Assembly: GCF_001931485.1 (NCBI RefSeq)
Contig: NZ_MSDV01000024.1
Coordinates: forward strand, 1 to 64,000
Origin: Burkholderia sp. SRS-W-2-2016
Lineage (GTDB): Bacteria > Pseudomonadota > Gammaproteobacteria > Burkholderiales > Burkholderiaceae
Reading direction: 5' to 3'
DNA: 64,000 nt
The translations under genes were made by a program, and so were the position numbers. A model generated the notes under the pieces. That model saw only the letters and a list, made by a program, of their open reading frames with translations, was not told where the DNA came from and did not search any database. Of this stretch, positions 29,576 through 38,629 are shown in pieces (the first letter of the stretch is position 1; each line of letters opens with the position of its first letter).

Positions 29576-29679
29576 GAAGGCGAGCGAGGCTTGCCGGCGC
29601 GGGAAGCCGTGCCTTGCGGGCAGCAGGCGCGGCGGCGAATCCGGCCGCTCGCGCGCGGGCTCGCGAGTCGGGCGACGCG

Positions 29680-30540
29680 TCAAGCCACGCTGATCGGATC
29701 CCGCTCCACATTAAACGCAAAACTGCGCTCGAAATCTCCCGGCCGCACCACCCGGTGCGAGCCGTTATCGTCGCTGCGCTCGGCAACCGCGACGCCTAGC
29801 ACGTCACCGAAGGCGGCGACCCTAACCCCGGTCGTACTGCGCGTGCCGTACTCCGGCGATTCGATAAACGCCGCCGACAACACCCGTTCCCGTTCGAGCG
29901 GAATCCCGGTCGACGGCAACTCGTCGTCGCGCGCAAGGCGCGGATCGCGCATCAGATCGATCAGCCGTTCGAGCGGCGGCATCGGCTCGCGCGCGAGCAA
30001 CGTGCCCAGTTCCGCGCGCTTTCTGACCAGCTTCGGCCACGCGGTATCGAGCACCGCGTTCGAGATCCCGTGCGTGCCCGCCGCGAGCAGCTCGGGCTCG
30101 CGCCGCTCGACGCCGCGATTGCAGTACCACGCGAGCTCGCGCCGGTTCCAGTCGCCGACCAGCAGATTGAAACCGTTATAGATATCGCCGGTTTTGGCGA
30201 CGTGCCGCAGATAGGCGAGCGGCGACGCGTGCGGCTGGCCGTCGGCATCGCGCGCGGCGCCGCTCAGCCAGTCGCTCACCAGCGTGCCGCGGGTCGGCGC
30301 ATCGGCGCGCATCTCACTCGGCGCGCGGTAATTGGTCAGCGCGGCGAAGCGGCCGTCGCGCGTAAGCCCCAGCCACGTGCCGCCGCCGACCAGATCGCGT
30401 CCCGCCAGCACAGCCGGCGCGTCGCGCCACCAGCCGATCGGCTCGGCGGTGCGGCGGAAGAATTCGTCGCGATTCGCGGCGAGCGTGAACAGCGGGCCGT
30501 CGACCGCGTCGGGTCGCCAGTCGAAAACGATCAGGCACAT
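29680..30540 (-). CDS. NRDE family protein (TANGO2-like)
   Basis: A 286-residue protein of the NRDE/TANGO2 family: it begins MCLIVFDWRPDA with Cys2 and contains the name-giving NRDE in LAANRDEFFRR near residues 23-33, followed by GWWRD and GTWLGLTRDGRFAALTNYR. The fold is Ntn-hydrolase-like; animal TANGO2 has been linked to lipid and heme handling, but the bacterial role is not known. GGGAG lies 9 bases before the ATG. It is separated by about 125 bp from ygfZ. Confidence 0.93.
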   Translation of the reverse strand: MCLIVFDWRPDAVDGPLFTLAANRDEFFRRTAEPIGWWRDAPAVLAGRDLVGGGTWLGLTRDGRFAALTNYRAPSEMRADAPTRGTLVSDWLSGAARDADGQPHASPLAYLRHVAKTGDIYNGFNLLVGDWNRRELAWYCNRGVERREPELLAAGTHGISNAVLDTAWPKLVRKRAELGTLLAREPMPPLERLIDLMRDPRLARDDELPSTGIPLERERVLSAAFIESPEYGTRSTTGVRVAAFGDVLGVAVAERSDDNGSHRVVRPGDFERSFAFNVERDPISVA

Positions 30541-30620
30541 CGGGGCGCGTCTCCCGGTGAGAGCGTGGGCAACGGCGGCACCAGCCGCCCAAAAAAATCA
30601 GACGAGAATAAACCCGCCAA

Positions 30621-30645
30621 TAAAAAACGGCGCATCGCTGCGCCG
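30621..30645 (-). terminator. Terminator after ygfZ (minus strand)
   Basis: CGGCGCA (30628-30634) and TGCGCCG (30639-30645) with a TCGC loop. On the minus strand a run of six T follows (A run at 30622-30627). It lies 20 bp past the ygfZ stop. Confidence 0.85.
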
Positions 30646-30665
30646 CTTCGGGTTCCGTGCGCCGC

Positions 30666-31754
30666 TCAGACTTCGGTCGGCAAACCGTAGGGCAGCGGCA
30701 GGAACCGCAGCGCCGGACCGTCGGCCGCGCCCAGGTGCACGCTGCCGGATTCGAGCGCCGCGAGCTTGATCTCGACCAGCAGATCGACGCCGCCGCCTTG
30801 CGCGGACGCCGCGTTGACGATCATCCCGCACGGCTGGCCCGGATCGTCCGAGTGAAACAGTTCGGCACCCGGGCGCACCGCGTCCAGTTCACCGGCCACA
30901 TTGGCAAGCGACGTGCGTCGCTTGATCGTGCCGCGATACTGGCTGCGCGCGACCACTTCCTGGCCCGGATAGCAGCCCTTGCGGAAATTGACCGCGCCGA
31001 GCACGTCGAAGTTGACCATTTGCGGCACGAACTGCTCGACCACCGGCTGGGTGATACGCGGCTCGCCCGCGCGGATGTCGAGCCAGTCCCACACGGCCGG
31101 CGACACGCGCTTGAGCGTGCCGTCGAGCGACGGCAGCAGCGCTTCGACCTGCGCCTTCGGCCCGATCCACAGATAGCGCAGCCGATCGAGCGCATCCGGC
31201 ACGCGGATCAGCGTGCCCGCCGCGCCGTCGACCTGCACGTGCACGCCGTCGGGCAGCGCATCGAACACGCCGGACAGCGCGCGGCGCACGTCGCCCGCGA
31301 GACCGACCACCGCGAGTTCGGCGCTGGCGTCGGCAAGCTTCGCCTTCGCGCGCAGCACGAACATCGACAGGCGTTTTTGCACCGCCGCCTGCACGTCCTT
31401 CGATACCAGCAGACGGATCGTGTCGCCGCTGCGCCAGCTGAGGAACGACGCGAGCAGCCGGCCCTTCGCCGAGCAGTAGCCGGCGAGCCGTGCGTTGGCG
31501 GCGTCCAGATGCTGGACGTCGTTGGTCAACTGGCCGTGCAGGAAGCTGGCCGCGTCGTCGCCGTGCACGTCGATGATCCCGAACTGCGACAGCGGCATGT
31601 ATGCGCCGTGCTGGAGCACCGCGTCGAATTCGTCGGCCGACGGACGCGGCAGCACCGGCAGCGCGATCGGCGCGGCCGCTGCGGGCGCGGTGGAGGCGGG
31701 GCTGGAAGGGGTGGCTGATGCGTTAGCGGGGGCGTTGCCGAGCGGTGTATTCAT
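30666..31754 (-). CDS. ygfZ: tRNA-modifying/iron-sulfur assembly protein YgfZ (folate-binding)
   Basis: The 362-residue protein is of the GcvT-like YgfZ family. The family signature KGCYPGQEVVAR near 235-246, with its conserved cysteine, is intact. YgfZ needs folate to help assemble or repair certain [4Fe-4S] proteins such as MiaB. The first 40 residues are an Ala/Pro/Ser-rich tail that is not conserved, so translation might start later. It diverges from mltG across 77 bp. Confidence 0.92.
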   Translation of the reverse strand: MNTPLGNAPANASATPSSPASTAPAAAAPIALPVLPRPSADEFDAVLQHGAYMPLSQFGIIDVHGDDAASFLHGQLTNDVQHLDAANARLAGYCSAKGRLLASFLSWRSGDTIRLLVSKDVQAAVQKRLSMFVLRAKAKLADASAELAVVGLAGDVRRALSGVFDALPDGVHVQVDGAAGTLIRVPDALDRLRYLWIGPKAQVEALLPSLDGTLKRVSPAVWDWLDIRAGEPRITQPVVEQFVPQMVNFDVLGAVNFRKGCYPGQEVVARSQYRGTIKRRTSLANVAGELDAVRPGAELFHSDDPGQPCGMIVNAASAQGGGVDLLVEIKLAALESGSVHLGAADGPALRFLPLPYGLPTEV

Positions 31755-31781
31755 GGATTCCGGGAACAGTCAATTCTGACT

Positions 31782-31808
31782 TTGGCTAAGGCAAACAGTT
31801 ATTATATT
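31782..31808 (+). promoter_or_regulatory. Possible promoter for the mltG operon
   Basis: TTGGCT at 31782-31787 and TATATT at 31803-31808 with a spacing of 15, in an A/T-rich patch between divergent ygfZ and mltG. The spacing is shorter than ideal, so the -10 is firmer than the -35. Confidence 0.35.
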
Positions 31809-31831
31809 CAGTCCAACCCCGTCACGTTTCC

Positions 31832-32842
31832 ATGTCCCTTCTGAAGAAATGCTTCACCGCCGGCGCAGTTGTAGTCGTGCTGGCCGCGGCGGCTATCGCC
31901 GCTGGATATCACTGGGCCACCCGCCCGCTCGAATTGACCCCCGCGCAACTCGACGTCACCGTCAAACCGCATAGCAGCCTGCGCAGCGTCGCGCTGCAAC
32001 TGAATCGCGGCGGCGTGCCGGTCGAGCCCGAACTGTTCATCCTGATGACGCGGCTGCTCGGTCTGCAAAGCGAACTGAAATCCGGCAATTACGAGTTCAA
32101 GACGGGCATCACGCCGTACGACGTGCTGCAAAAGATCGCGCGCGGCGATGTCAACGAATACGTGGCGACGATCATCGAAGGCTGGACCTTCAAGCGCATG
32201 CGCGCGGAGCTCGACGCGAACCCGGCGCTCAAGCACGACTCGGCGGGCCTGTCCGATGCGGATCTGATGATCGCGATCGGTGCGCCGGAGGCGTCGATCG
32301 GCAACGGCGAGGGGCTGTTTTTCCCGGACACCTATCTGTTCGACAAGAACACCAGCGACCTCGACATCTACCGCCGTGCATACCGTCTGATGCGCGTGCA
32401 TCTCGACGAAGCATGGCTCGCGCGCGCGCCGAACCTGCCGTACAAGAGCCCGTACGAAGCGCTGACGATGGCCTCGATCATCGAAAAGGAAACCGGCAAG
32501 CCGTCCGACCGGCCGCTCGTCGCCGCGGTGTTCGCGAACCGTCTGCGCGCGGGCATGCCGCTGCAGACCGACCCGACCGTGATCTATGGGATGGGCGAGA
32601 GCTACGCCGGGCACATCCGCAAAAAGGATCTGCAGACCGACACTCCTTACAATACCTACACCCGCATGGGCCTGCCGCCCACGCCGATCGCGCTGCCGGG
32701 TGTCGCGTCGCTGCAGGCGGCGCTGAATCCGGCGCCGAGCACCGCGCTGTATTTCGTATCGCGCGGCGACGGCAGCAGCATCTTTTCTGAAACCCTCGGC
32801 GAGCACAACAAGGCCGTGGACAAATACATTCGAGGGCAATAA
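31832..32842 (+). CDS. mltG: Endolytic murein transglycosylase MltG
   Basis: A 336-residue protein with one N-terminal membrane anchor (about 9-27), a LysM-like region and a YceG domain. The catalytic glutamate is at 218 in ASIIEKETG, and the [16 protein letters not shown] segment (visible as TPYNTY and GLPPTPI) is conserved. It cuts nascent glycan strands and sets their length. Its TAA overlaps the tmk ATG by one base (TAATG), so the two are coupled. Confidence 0.95.
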   Translation: MSLLKKCFTAGAVVVVLAAAAIAAGYHWATRPLELTPAQLDVTVKPHSSLRSVALQLNRGGVPVEPELFILMTRLLGLQSELKSGNYEFKTGITPYDVLQKIARGDVNEYVATIIEGWTFKRMRAELDANPALKHDSAGLSDADLMIAIGAPEASIGNGEGLFFPDTYLFDKNTSDLDIYRRAYRLMRVHLDEAWLARAPNLPYKSPYEALTMASIIEKETGKPSDRPLVAAVFANRLRAGMPLQTDPTVIYGMGESYAGHIRKKDLQTDTPYNTYTRMGLPPTPIALPGVASLQAALNPAPSTALYFVSRGDGSSIFSETLGEHNKAVDKYIRGQ

Positions 32843-33462
32843 TGGCGCGCGGCAAATTCATCACGTTTGAAGGCATCGACGGCGCGGGCAAGACCACTCA
32901 TCTGGGCTGGTTTCGCGAACGGCTCGAAGCGAAGCTCGCGGCCAACGGCCGGACCGTCGTGATGACGCGCGAACCGGGCGGCACGCCGCTCGGCGAGCAG
33001 ATCCGCGAGATCGTGCTGCATCAGAAGATGGACCTCGAAACCGAAGCGCTGCTGATGTTCGCGGTGCGCCGTCAGCACCTGGCCGAAGTGATCGAGCCGG
33101 CGCTCGCGCGCGGCGACTGGGTGCTGTCCGACCGCTTCACCGACGCGACCTTCGCGTATCAGGGCGGCGGCCGCGGCCTGCCGCGCGACAAGCTGGAGAC
33201 GCTCGAGCGCTGGGTGCAGGGCGGTTTTCAGCCGGACCTGACGGTGCTGTTCGATCTGCCGCCCGCGGTCGCCAACGAACGGCGCAGCGCGGCGCGCGAT
33301 CCGGATCGCTTCGAGCGCGAATCGGCCGCCTTTTTCGAGCGCACGCGCGCCGAATACATGCGCCGTGCGGAAGAGGCGCCGTACCGATTCGCTATCATCG
33401 ACTCTTCGCAGAGCATCGCGCGTATTCAGAAACAGCTTGAAGAATTGATCGCAACGCTTTGA
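32842..33462 (+). CDS. tmk: Thymidylate kinase
   Basis: A 206-residue dTMP kinase. The P-loop [12 protein letters not shown] covers about 9-20, the DR motif is in [18 protein letters not shown], and the lid region [10 protein letters not shown] follows. It makes dTDP for DNA synthesis. The start codon overlaps the mltG stop. After the stop a 94-bp A/T-rich gap precedes holB, with an inverted repeat TTTCAAT (33464-33470) and ATTGAAA (33478-33484). Confidence 0.97.
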   Translation: MARGKFITFEGIDGAGKTTHLGWFRERLEAKLAANGRTVVMTREPGGTPLGEQIREIVLHQKMDLETEALLMFAVRRQHLAEVIEPALARGDWVLSDRFTDATFAYQGGGRGLPRDKLETLERWVQGGFQPDLTVLFDLPPAVANERRSAARDPDRFERESAAFFERTRAEYMRRAEEAPYRFAIIDSSQSIARIQKQLEELIATL

Positions 33463-33463
33463 T

Positions 33464-33484
33464 TTTCAATCAATATAATTGAAA
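33464..33484. repeat. A/T-rich inverted repeat between tmk and holB
   Basis: TTTCAAT and ATTGAAA arms around a 7-nt spacer, in a patch of low GC. It could be a weak terminator, since A/T-rich sequence follows, or part of a holB promoter. Confidence 0.4.
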
Positions 33485-33556
33485 TTTATAAGAGCCTGCA
33501 AAGCTCGTGCGATGTCTAAAGTAGTGTATTCAACCCATTGATTGCAAAGACCAACG

Positions 33557-34597
33557 ATGATCTATCCGTGGCAAGCCGATGACTGGAACCGCCTGCAGCA
33601 GCTGCGCGCCCACTGGCCGCATGCTCTGCTGCTGCACGGCCAGGCCGGGATCGGCAAGCTGCGCTTCGCGCAGCACCTCGCGCAGGGGCTGCTCTGCGAG
33701 GCGCCGCAGCCCAACGGCGAGCCGTGCGGCACCTGCGTGGCCTGCAACTGGTTCGCGCAGGGCAATCATCCGGACTACCGGATCGTCGTGCCCGAGGCGC
33801 TCGCGGCCGAGGCCGGCCCGGTCGCCGCGGCAGGCGCCGACGAGAAAGCCGACAAGGCCGACGGTGACGAAGGCAAGAAGACCCGCACGCCCAGCAAGGA
33901 AATCAAGATCGAGCAGGTCCGCGGTCTGCTCGACTTCGTCGGCGTCGGTTCGCATCGCGGCGGCGTGCGCGTGGTCGTGCTGTATCCGGCCGAAGGGCTG
34001 AACGTCGCGGCCGCCAATGCGCTCCTGAAGACGTTGGAGGAGCCGCCCGCCGGCGTGGTGTTCCTGATGGTGTCGGCGCGGATCGACCGCTTGCTGCCGA
34101 CCATCATCAGCCGCTGCCGGCAGTGGCCGATGAGCGTGCCGGCGCCGCAGGCCGCCGCCCAGTGGCTCGCCGCGCAGGGCATCGAAGACGCGCCGGCGCT
34201 GCTCGCCGAAGCGGGCGGCGCGCCGCTCGCGGCGCTCGCGCTCGCCAGCGACGAAAACCGCACGCTGCGCGACTGGACGCTGAAGCAGCTCGCGGCCGGC
34301 GCGCAGTGCGACGCGTTCGCGTGCGGCGAGGCGCTGCAGAAGCTGCCGGTGCCGCTGGTGCTCGGCTGGCTGCAGCGCTGGATGTACGATCTGCTCGCAC
34401 AGCGCACCGCCGGCGCGCCGCGTTATTTCCCGCAGGCGCAGAAAGCGCTCGAACGCTGCGCGTCGCAGGCCGACGCCAACGCGTTCGCGCGCTTTCTACG
34501 CAGCGTGACGCGCCAGCGCGCGGTCGAGAATCATCCGCTGAATGCGCGTCTGGTGTTCGAGGAACTGTTTATCGGCTATCGCGCGCTGTTCGCGTGA
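33557..34597 (+). CDS. holB: DNA polymerase III delta-prime subunit
   Basis: The 346-residue clamp-loader subunit has HGQAGIGK at 27-34 in the position of a P-loop, a zinc module with cysteines in CEAPQPNGEPCGTCVAC, and LLKTLEEPPAGVVFLMVS followed by the SRC-type motif IISRCRQ. A charged insert rich in Ala, Asp and Lys (about residues 82-113) follows the zinc module and is not part of the usual core. The ATG at 33557 starts with conserved MIYPW. The gene ends on a 12-bp tandem repeat whose units each carry an in-frame TGA. Confidence 0.93.
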   Translation: MIYPWQADDWNRLQQLRAHWPHALLLHGQAGIGKLRFAQHLAQGLLCEAPQPNGEPCGTCVACNWFAQGNHPDYRIVVPEALAAEAGPVAAAGADEKADKADGDEGKKTRTPSKEIKIEQVRGLLDFVGVGSHRGGVRVVVLYPAEGLNVAAANALLKTLEEPPAGVVFLMVSARIDRLLPTIISRCRQWPMSVPAPQAAAQWLAAQGIEDAPALLAEAGGAPLAALALASDENRTLRDWTLKQLAAGAQCDAFACGEALQKLPVPLVLGWLQRWMYDLLAQRTAGAPRYFPQAQKALERCASQADANAFARFLRSVTRQRAVENHPLNARLVFEELFIGYRALFA

Positions 34598-34630
34598 GCC
34601 TTTGCCTGAACCTTTGCTTGAGCCTTTCAT
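34595..34630 (+). repeat. Three 12-bp tandem units beginning on the holB stop codon
   Basis: TGAGCCTTTGCC (34595-34606), TGAACCTTTGCT (34607-34618) and TGAGCCTTTCAT (34619-34630). Because the period is 12, all three TGA codons are in the holB frame, giving back-up stops. Confidence 0.88.
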
Positions 34631-34702
34631 TGCCGCGTCCGAAACGATCCGCCATGCTGGCGTAGTCGGCCCCGGCAGCCCCATTTTTCGCAGGACCTGA
34701 TC

Positions 34703-35494
34703 ATGTTTGTCGATTCCCACTGCCATATCAATTTCGAAGGACTCGCGGACCGTCTGCCGCAGGTGCTCGAGAACATGCGCAGCCTGTCGGTCACGCACGC
34801 GCTGTGCGTGTCGGTCGATCTCGAAACGCTGCCGTCGGTGCTGGACATCGCCAGCCGCTGCGAGAACGTCTACGCGTCGGTCGGCGTGCACCCGGACCAC
34901 GAGCATATGCGCGAGCCGAGCGTCGCCGAACTGGTCGAGCTGGCCCAGCATCCGAAGGTGGTCGCGATCGGCGAAACCGGCCTCGACTACTACCGTCTCG
35001 AAGGCCGCACGATCGCCGACATGGAGTGGCAGCGCGAGCGTTTTCGCACCCACATCCGCGCCGCGCACGCGACCGGCAAGCCGTTGATCGTTCACACGCG
35101 TTCGGCTTCCGAGGACACGCTGCGGATCATGGCCGAGGAACGCGCCGGCGAGCCGGGCGGGGTGATGCACTGCTTCACCGAGCCGTGGGCGATCGCCGAA
35201 CAGGCGCTCGCGCAGAACTTCTATATCTCGCTGTCGGGCATCGTCACGTTCAAGAGCGCGACCGACGTGCAGGACGTCGCGCGCCGCGTGCCGCTCGAAC
35301 GTCTGCTGATCGAAACCGACTCGCCGTATCTCGCGCCGGTGCCGTATCGCGGCAAGCCGAATGAACCTGCGTACGTCAGTTATGTCGGACGCTTCATCGC
35401 GCAGCAACGCGAGATGCCGGACGAGGCGCTGGCCGCCGCGACCACGCAGAACTTTTTCAGGCTGTTCAAGATTCCGGCGCCGGCCACGGCCTGA
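34703..35494 (+). CDS. tatD: TatD family metal-dependent hydrolase
   Basis: A 263-residue TIM-barrel hydrolase. Metal ligands are in DSHCHI (residues 4-9), the glutamate of GETGLDYY, a histidine in IVHTRSA, and the aspartate of ETDSPYL. Family members are DNases or D-aminoacyl-tRNA deacylase-like enzymes. In gammaproteobacteria the order is yceG-tmk-holB-pilZ-tatD; the small pilZ gene is absent here, and only the repeat-bearing 105-bp gap is found in its place. Confidence 0.94.
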   Translation: MFVDSHCHINFEGLADRLPQVLENMRSLSVTHALCVSVDLETLPSVLDIASRCENVYASVGVHPDHEHMREPSVAELVELAQHPKVVAIGETGLDYYRLEGRTIADMEWQRERFRTHIRAAHATGKPLIVHTRSASEDTLRIMAEERAGEPGGVMHCFTEPWAIAEQALAQNFYISLSGIVTFKSATDVQDVARRVPLERLLIETDSPYLAPVPYRGKPNEPAYVSYVGRFIAQQREMPDEALAAATTQNFFRLFKIPAPATA

Positions 35495-35579
35495 ACGGTG
35501 AACGCCCGGTAACGAACTGGGTGTTGCAACTGAAAATCCAGTAACATCAAATGGATAGGGAAGTTTCCTAAAGTACTAT

Positions 35580-36302
35580 ATGAAAAATATTTCGACGTCG
35601 TCCGCTGCTTTCCAACCGACCTCCGCCATGACGGCCGCCCGTGCGTTCGCGCCCGCGCGACGCCTCGCCTGTGCCGCCGCGCTCGCCTGCGCGGCGCTGG
35701 TCGCGGTGCCCGCGCACGCGGCGCCGATCGACTCGCTGATCAAGTCGGTCAAGTTCGACGACGTCGACGGCGTCAACAAGCTGCTCGCGAAGGGGATGGA
35801 CCCGAACAGCGTGGACAGCCAGGGCATTCCGCTGCTGGTGCTGGCCGCGCGCGAGAAATCGGAGAAGGTCACCGCCGCGTTGCTGAAGAATCCGAAGACC
35901 GATATCGAAGCGCAGGACAAGGCCGGCGAAAACGCGCTGATGATGGCCTCGCTCGCCGGCGACCTGAACATCGTCAATCAGCTGATCGCGAAGGACGCCG
36001 AAGTCAACAAGAAGGGCTGGGCGCCGCTGCACTACGCGGCCGCGAACGGCCACGACGACATCGTCAAGGTGCTGCTCGATCACTCGGCCTACGTCGACGC
36101 CGGTTCGCCGAACGGCACCACGCCGCTGATGATGGCCGCGCGCGGCGGTCACATCTCGACCGTCAAGCTGCTGCTCGACAACGGCGCGGACCTGAACGTG
36201 AAAAACCAGATCGGCATGACCGCGCTCGATTTCGCGAAGACCTACAAGGAACCGGACGTCGTCGAAGGCCTGACCGCTCGCATGCAGCAGGGCCAGAAGT
36301 AA
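35580..36302 (+). CDS. Exported ankyrin-repeat protein
   Basis: A 240-residue protein with a Sec signal peptide that ends AVPAHA-AP (about residue 48), followed by about five ankyrin repeats. The clearest are GWAPLHYAAANGHDDIVKVLL and GTTPLMMAARGGHISTVKLLL, with the typical TPLH/AA..GH/VLL spacing. A start at the internal ATG (35628) would give a more usual signal peptide length. Ankyrin proteins bind other proteins; periplasmic examples include catalase helpers and effector-immunity proteins. The next gene encodes an immunity-like protein. Confidence 0.88.
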   Translation: MKNISTSSAAFQPTSAMTAARAFAPARRLACAAALACAALVAVPAHAAPIDSLIKSVKFDDVDGVNKLLAKGMDPNSVDSQGIPLLVLAAREKSEKVTAALLKNPKTDIEAQDKAGENALMMASLAGDLNIVNQLIAKDAEVNKKGWAPLHYAAANGHDDIVKVLLDHSAYVDAGSPNGTTPLMMAARGGHISTVKLLLDNGADLNVKNQIGMTALDFAKTYKEPDVVEGLTARMQQGQK

Positions 36303-36525
36303 TCGCACGCGCGGCGGCACGACGCTGACGAACTGGCCCGCGAGGGCGCTTCGCCCAGCGCTTGGCCGATGCTCGATGGATTTGTTCGATTTGTCTGACA
36401 TCGATAAGGCCTGGCTGCTGCCGTCGCGTAAAACAGTGCAGAATGACGACTTTGGCGCGCCCTTTGGCGTGCCATCCGGATGCGGCGAAAAGACCGCGTG
36501 ATAAACAAACCTGGAAAGGAACACC

Positions 36526-36882
36526 ATGCTGCGGGCTTTGATTTTCGCCGGCGCGCTCGCCTTGCCGCTATCGGCGGCCGCGTTTACGGGAGGCGACCTC
36601 AACAAGCTGTGCACTAAAACGGACGTGGCTTCACGCTCCGCCTGCGCGGCCTATATCGAAGGCGCGGCCGACGGTATCTTCAACACGATCGATGCGATCG
36701 GCGGCACCACCGGTCCGCGGGTCGGCCAGTATTTCTGCCTGCCGGCCGATGCGCGTTCCGCGCAGTTGACCGACGCGGTGCGCAAGTACATCGCCGAGAA
36801 TCCGAACGCCGCGGGCTACAACGCCAGCACCGCGATCTCGCTGGGTCTCGGCAAGGCGTTTCCGTGCAAGAGCGGCAGCTGA
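36526..36882 (+). CDS. Rap1a/Tai-type immunity-like protein
   Basis: A 118-residue exported protein: signal peptide MLRALIFAGALALPLSAAAF, then a helical domain with CTKTDVASRSACAAYIEGA and YFCLPADARSAQLTDAV and a last cysteine in FPCKSG. The cysteine spacing and the Y-I-x-G-A-x-D pattern match the Rap1a/Tai family, which protects cells from peptidoglycan amidase effectors of type VI secretion. No effector gene lies nearby, so it would be an orphan immunity protein or one with another role. AAAGGAA gives a good ribosome site. Confidence 0.75.
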   Translation: MLRALIFAGALALPLSAAAFTGGDLNKLCTKTDVASRSACAAYIEGAADGIFNTIDAIGGTTGPRVGQYFCLPADARSAQLTDAVRKYIAENPNAAGYNASTAISLGLGKAFPCKSGS

Positions 36883-36897
36883 TCGACGCCGCTTGCC

Positions 36898-36934
36898 GCG
36901 CCGGGCAGCAACACGCGTAGTCGCCGCCCGGCGC
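36898..36934 (+). terminator. Possible terminator after the immunity-like gene
   Basis: Nine-base arms GCGCCGGGC (36898-36906) and GCCCGGCGC (36926-36934) around a 19-nt loop, without a T run. It may slow or end transcription, or simply be a GC-rich palindrome. Confidence 0.4.
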
Positions 36935-37058
36935 AACACTGACGGCGCGCGACTCGCGCGCCGGGTGCCGCGGGTCCCGTCCACCGCGCAGGTGTGACGA
37001 ACCCCACCGATGTTCGCAGTCCCACTGGCGCGCCGCCGCTCTTCGAGCCCGGAGGAAG

Positions 37059-38291
37059 ATGCCCGTTATGCCGACTTTCGACGACTTCAGCCGGGTGGCC
37101 GCCGCGCCGCTGCACTCTTGGCTCGGCGTGCTGATCGTGACCGCGCTCATGACGATCGTGACGATCGGCGTGCATCGTTTCGGCGCGCGCGTGGTCAAGC
37201 GCATTGCCGAACCGCACGCGCTGACCAGCGTGGTGCTGCGCTATATCGACAAACCTTCGCTGTTTGCGCTCGTGATCCTCGTGCTCGCGTGGATCTGGTC
37301 CGAGGCGCCCACTACCCTCAATTTCATCGAACCGGTGCGCGACGTCACGGGCATCGCGCTGATCGCCGCGCTCACGTGGCTGTCGGTGCGCTCGGCCGCG
37401 GCGATCGGCGAGGCGATCATCCGCGCGCATCCGCTCGATACCGCCGACAACCTGCAGGCCCGCCGCATCCATACCCAGGCTCGGGTGCTCGCGCGTTCGG
37501 TGATGATCGTGATCGTGATCGTCGGCGTGGGCGGCGCGCTGATGACCTTGCCGAACGTCCGGCAGATCGGCGCGAGCCTGCTGGCCTCGGCCGGTGTGGC
37601 CGGTCTGGTCGCCGGTATCGCCGCGCGGCCGGTGCTCGGCAATCTGATCGCCGGTTTGCAGATCGCGCTGTCGCAGCCGCTGCGGCTCGACGACGTGGTC
37701 GTGATCCAGAATGAATGGGGGCGTATCGAGGAAATCACCGGCACGTACGTGTCCGTGCGGCTGTGGGACCAGCGCCGGCTGATCGTGCCGCTGCAATGGT
37801 TCATCGAAAATCCGTTCACCAACTGGACCCGCAGCAGCTCGCAGATCATCGGCACCGTGTTCCTGTTCGTCGATTACCGGATGCCGCTCGCGCCGCTGCG
37901 CGAGGAGCTCGCGCGGATCGTCGAAAGCGCGCCGGAGTGGGATCGGCGCGTGCAGGTGTTGCAGGTGTTCGACTGCACCGAACGCGCGATGCAGCTGCGT
38001 GCACTGGTCAGCGCACCCGATTCCGGTCTCGCGTGGGATCTGCGCTGCCGGGTCCGCGAAGGGCTGGTCGAATTCATTCAGCGGCACTATCCGGAATGTC
38101 TGCCGCGCGGGCGCGCCGAGGTGTCTGCGGAGCTGGAGCCCGGCAGCGGCTCGCCGGTCGACTGGCTGCCGCGCAGCATGCAGGCGCCGGCCAGCAGCAC
38201 CGCCGCACATACCGAAGCCGATCCGGTGGCGACGCGGATCGGCCGGCCGGAGGTGGCCGAGGCTGCGCGCAAGGCGAAGGAGCAGGCCTAG
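37059..38291 (+). CDS. Mechanosensitive ion channel, MscS family
   Basis: A 410-residue membrane protein. Four or so membrane segments in the first 190 residues end in the pore helix region GVAGLVAGIAARPVLGNLIAG with the Gly/Ala spacing of MscS TM3. A beta domain follows (DDVVVIQNEWGRIEEITG, and RRLIVPLQWFIENPFTNWT). It releases solutes on hypo-osmotic shock. The C-terminal 60 residues are polar and Ala-rich. GGAGGA lies directly before the ATG at 37059. It precedes otsA, which makes an osmoprotectant, so the two genes act in opposite phases of osmotic stress. Confidence 0.92.
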   Translation: MPVMPTFDDFSRVAAAPLHSWLGVLIVTALMTIVTIGVHRFGARVVKRIAEPHALTSVVLRYIDKPSLFALVILVLAWIWSEAPTTLNFIEPVRDVTGIALIAALTWLSVRSAAAIGEAIIRAHPLDTADNLQARRIHTQARVLARSVMIVIVIVGVGGALMTLPNVRQIGASLLASAGVAGLVAGIAARPVLGNLIAGLQIALSQPLRLDDVVVIQNEWGRIEEITGTYVSVRLWDQRRLIVPLQWFIENPFTNWTRSSSQIIGTVFLFVDYRMPLAPLREELARIVESAPEWDRRVQVLQVFDCTERAMQLRALVSAPDSGLAWDLRCRVREGLVEFIQRHYPECLPRGRAEVSAELEPGSGSPVDWLPRSMQAPASSTAAHTEADPVATRIGRPEVAEAARKAKEQA

Positions 38292-38629
38292 GCGGCCTGG
38301 GAGCGTGACTGGGTACGTGGCTTGCTACCTTGCGGGGCGCGATCGCACCCGCGTAATGGGTGCATCGCGCCGGCCGCCGTAGCGCGAAGCATGCGCGCGA
38401 AATAAAGCGAAGCGCATGAATCCGCCACGACGCGCATCCCGCGGACTGTCCGCGCGGTGTGCGGCCGCTGACCCATACTTAAATCACTCACGCATTGGCG
38501 CGCTATCGGCGGGAGCAATCGTGGTCCGGGCCGAGCCGTTGCATGCGGTAGCGCTTACACGCCGCGCGCGAACTTCCTCGTCCCGAACCGCTGCCAGGCG
38601 CGCCGCACGTACCAAGGAGGACATCCAAC
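38292..38629 (+). promoter_or_regulatory. Gap between mscS and otsA with a long inverted repeat
   Basis: A gene-free 338 bp. Near its left end GGCGCGATCGCACCC (38336-38350) pairs with GGGTGCATCGCGCC (38358-38371), 14 bp with one bulged base and a 7-nt loop; no T run follows, so it is a weak terminator or a protein site. The right end has the strong ribosome site AAGGAGGA (38614-38621) of otsA. I see no clear promoter. Confidence 0.5.
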
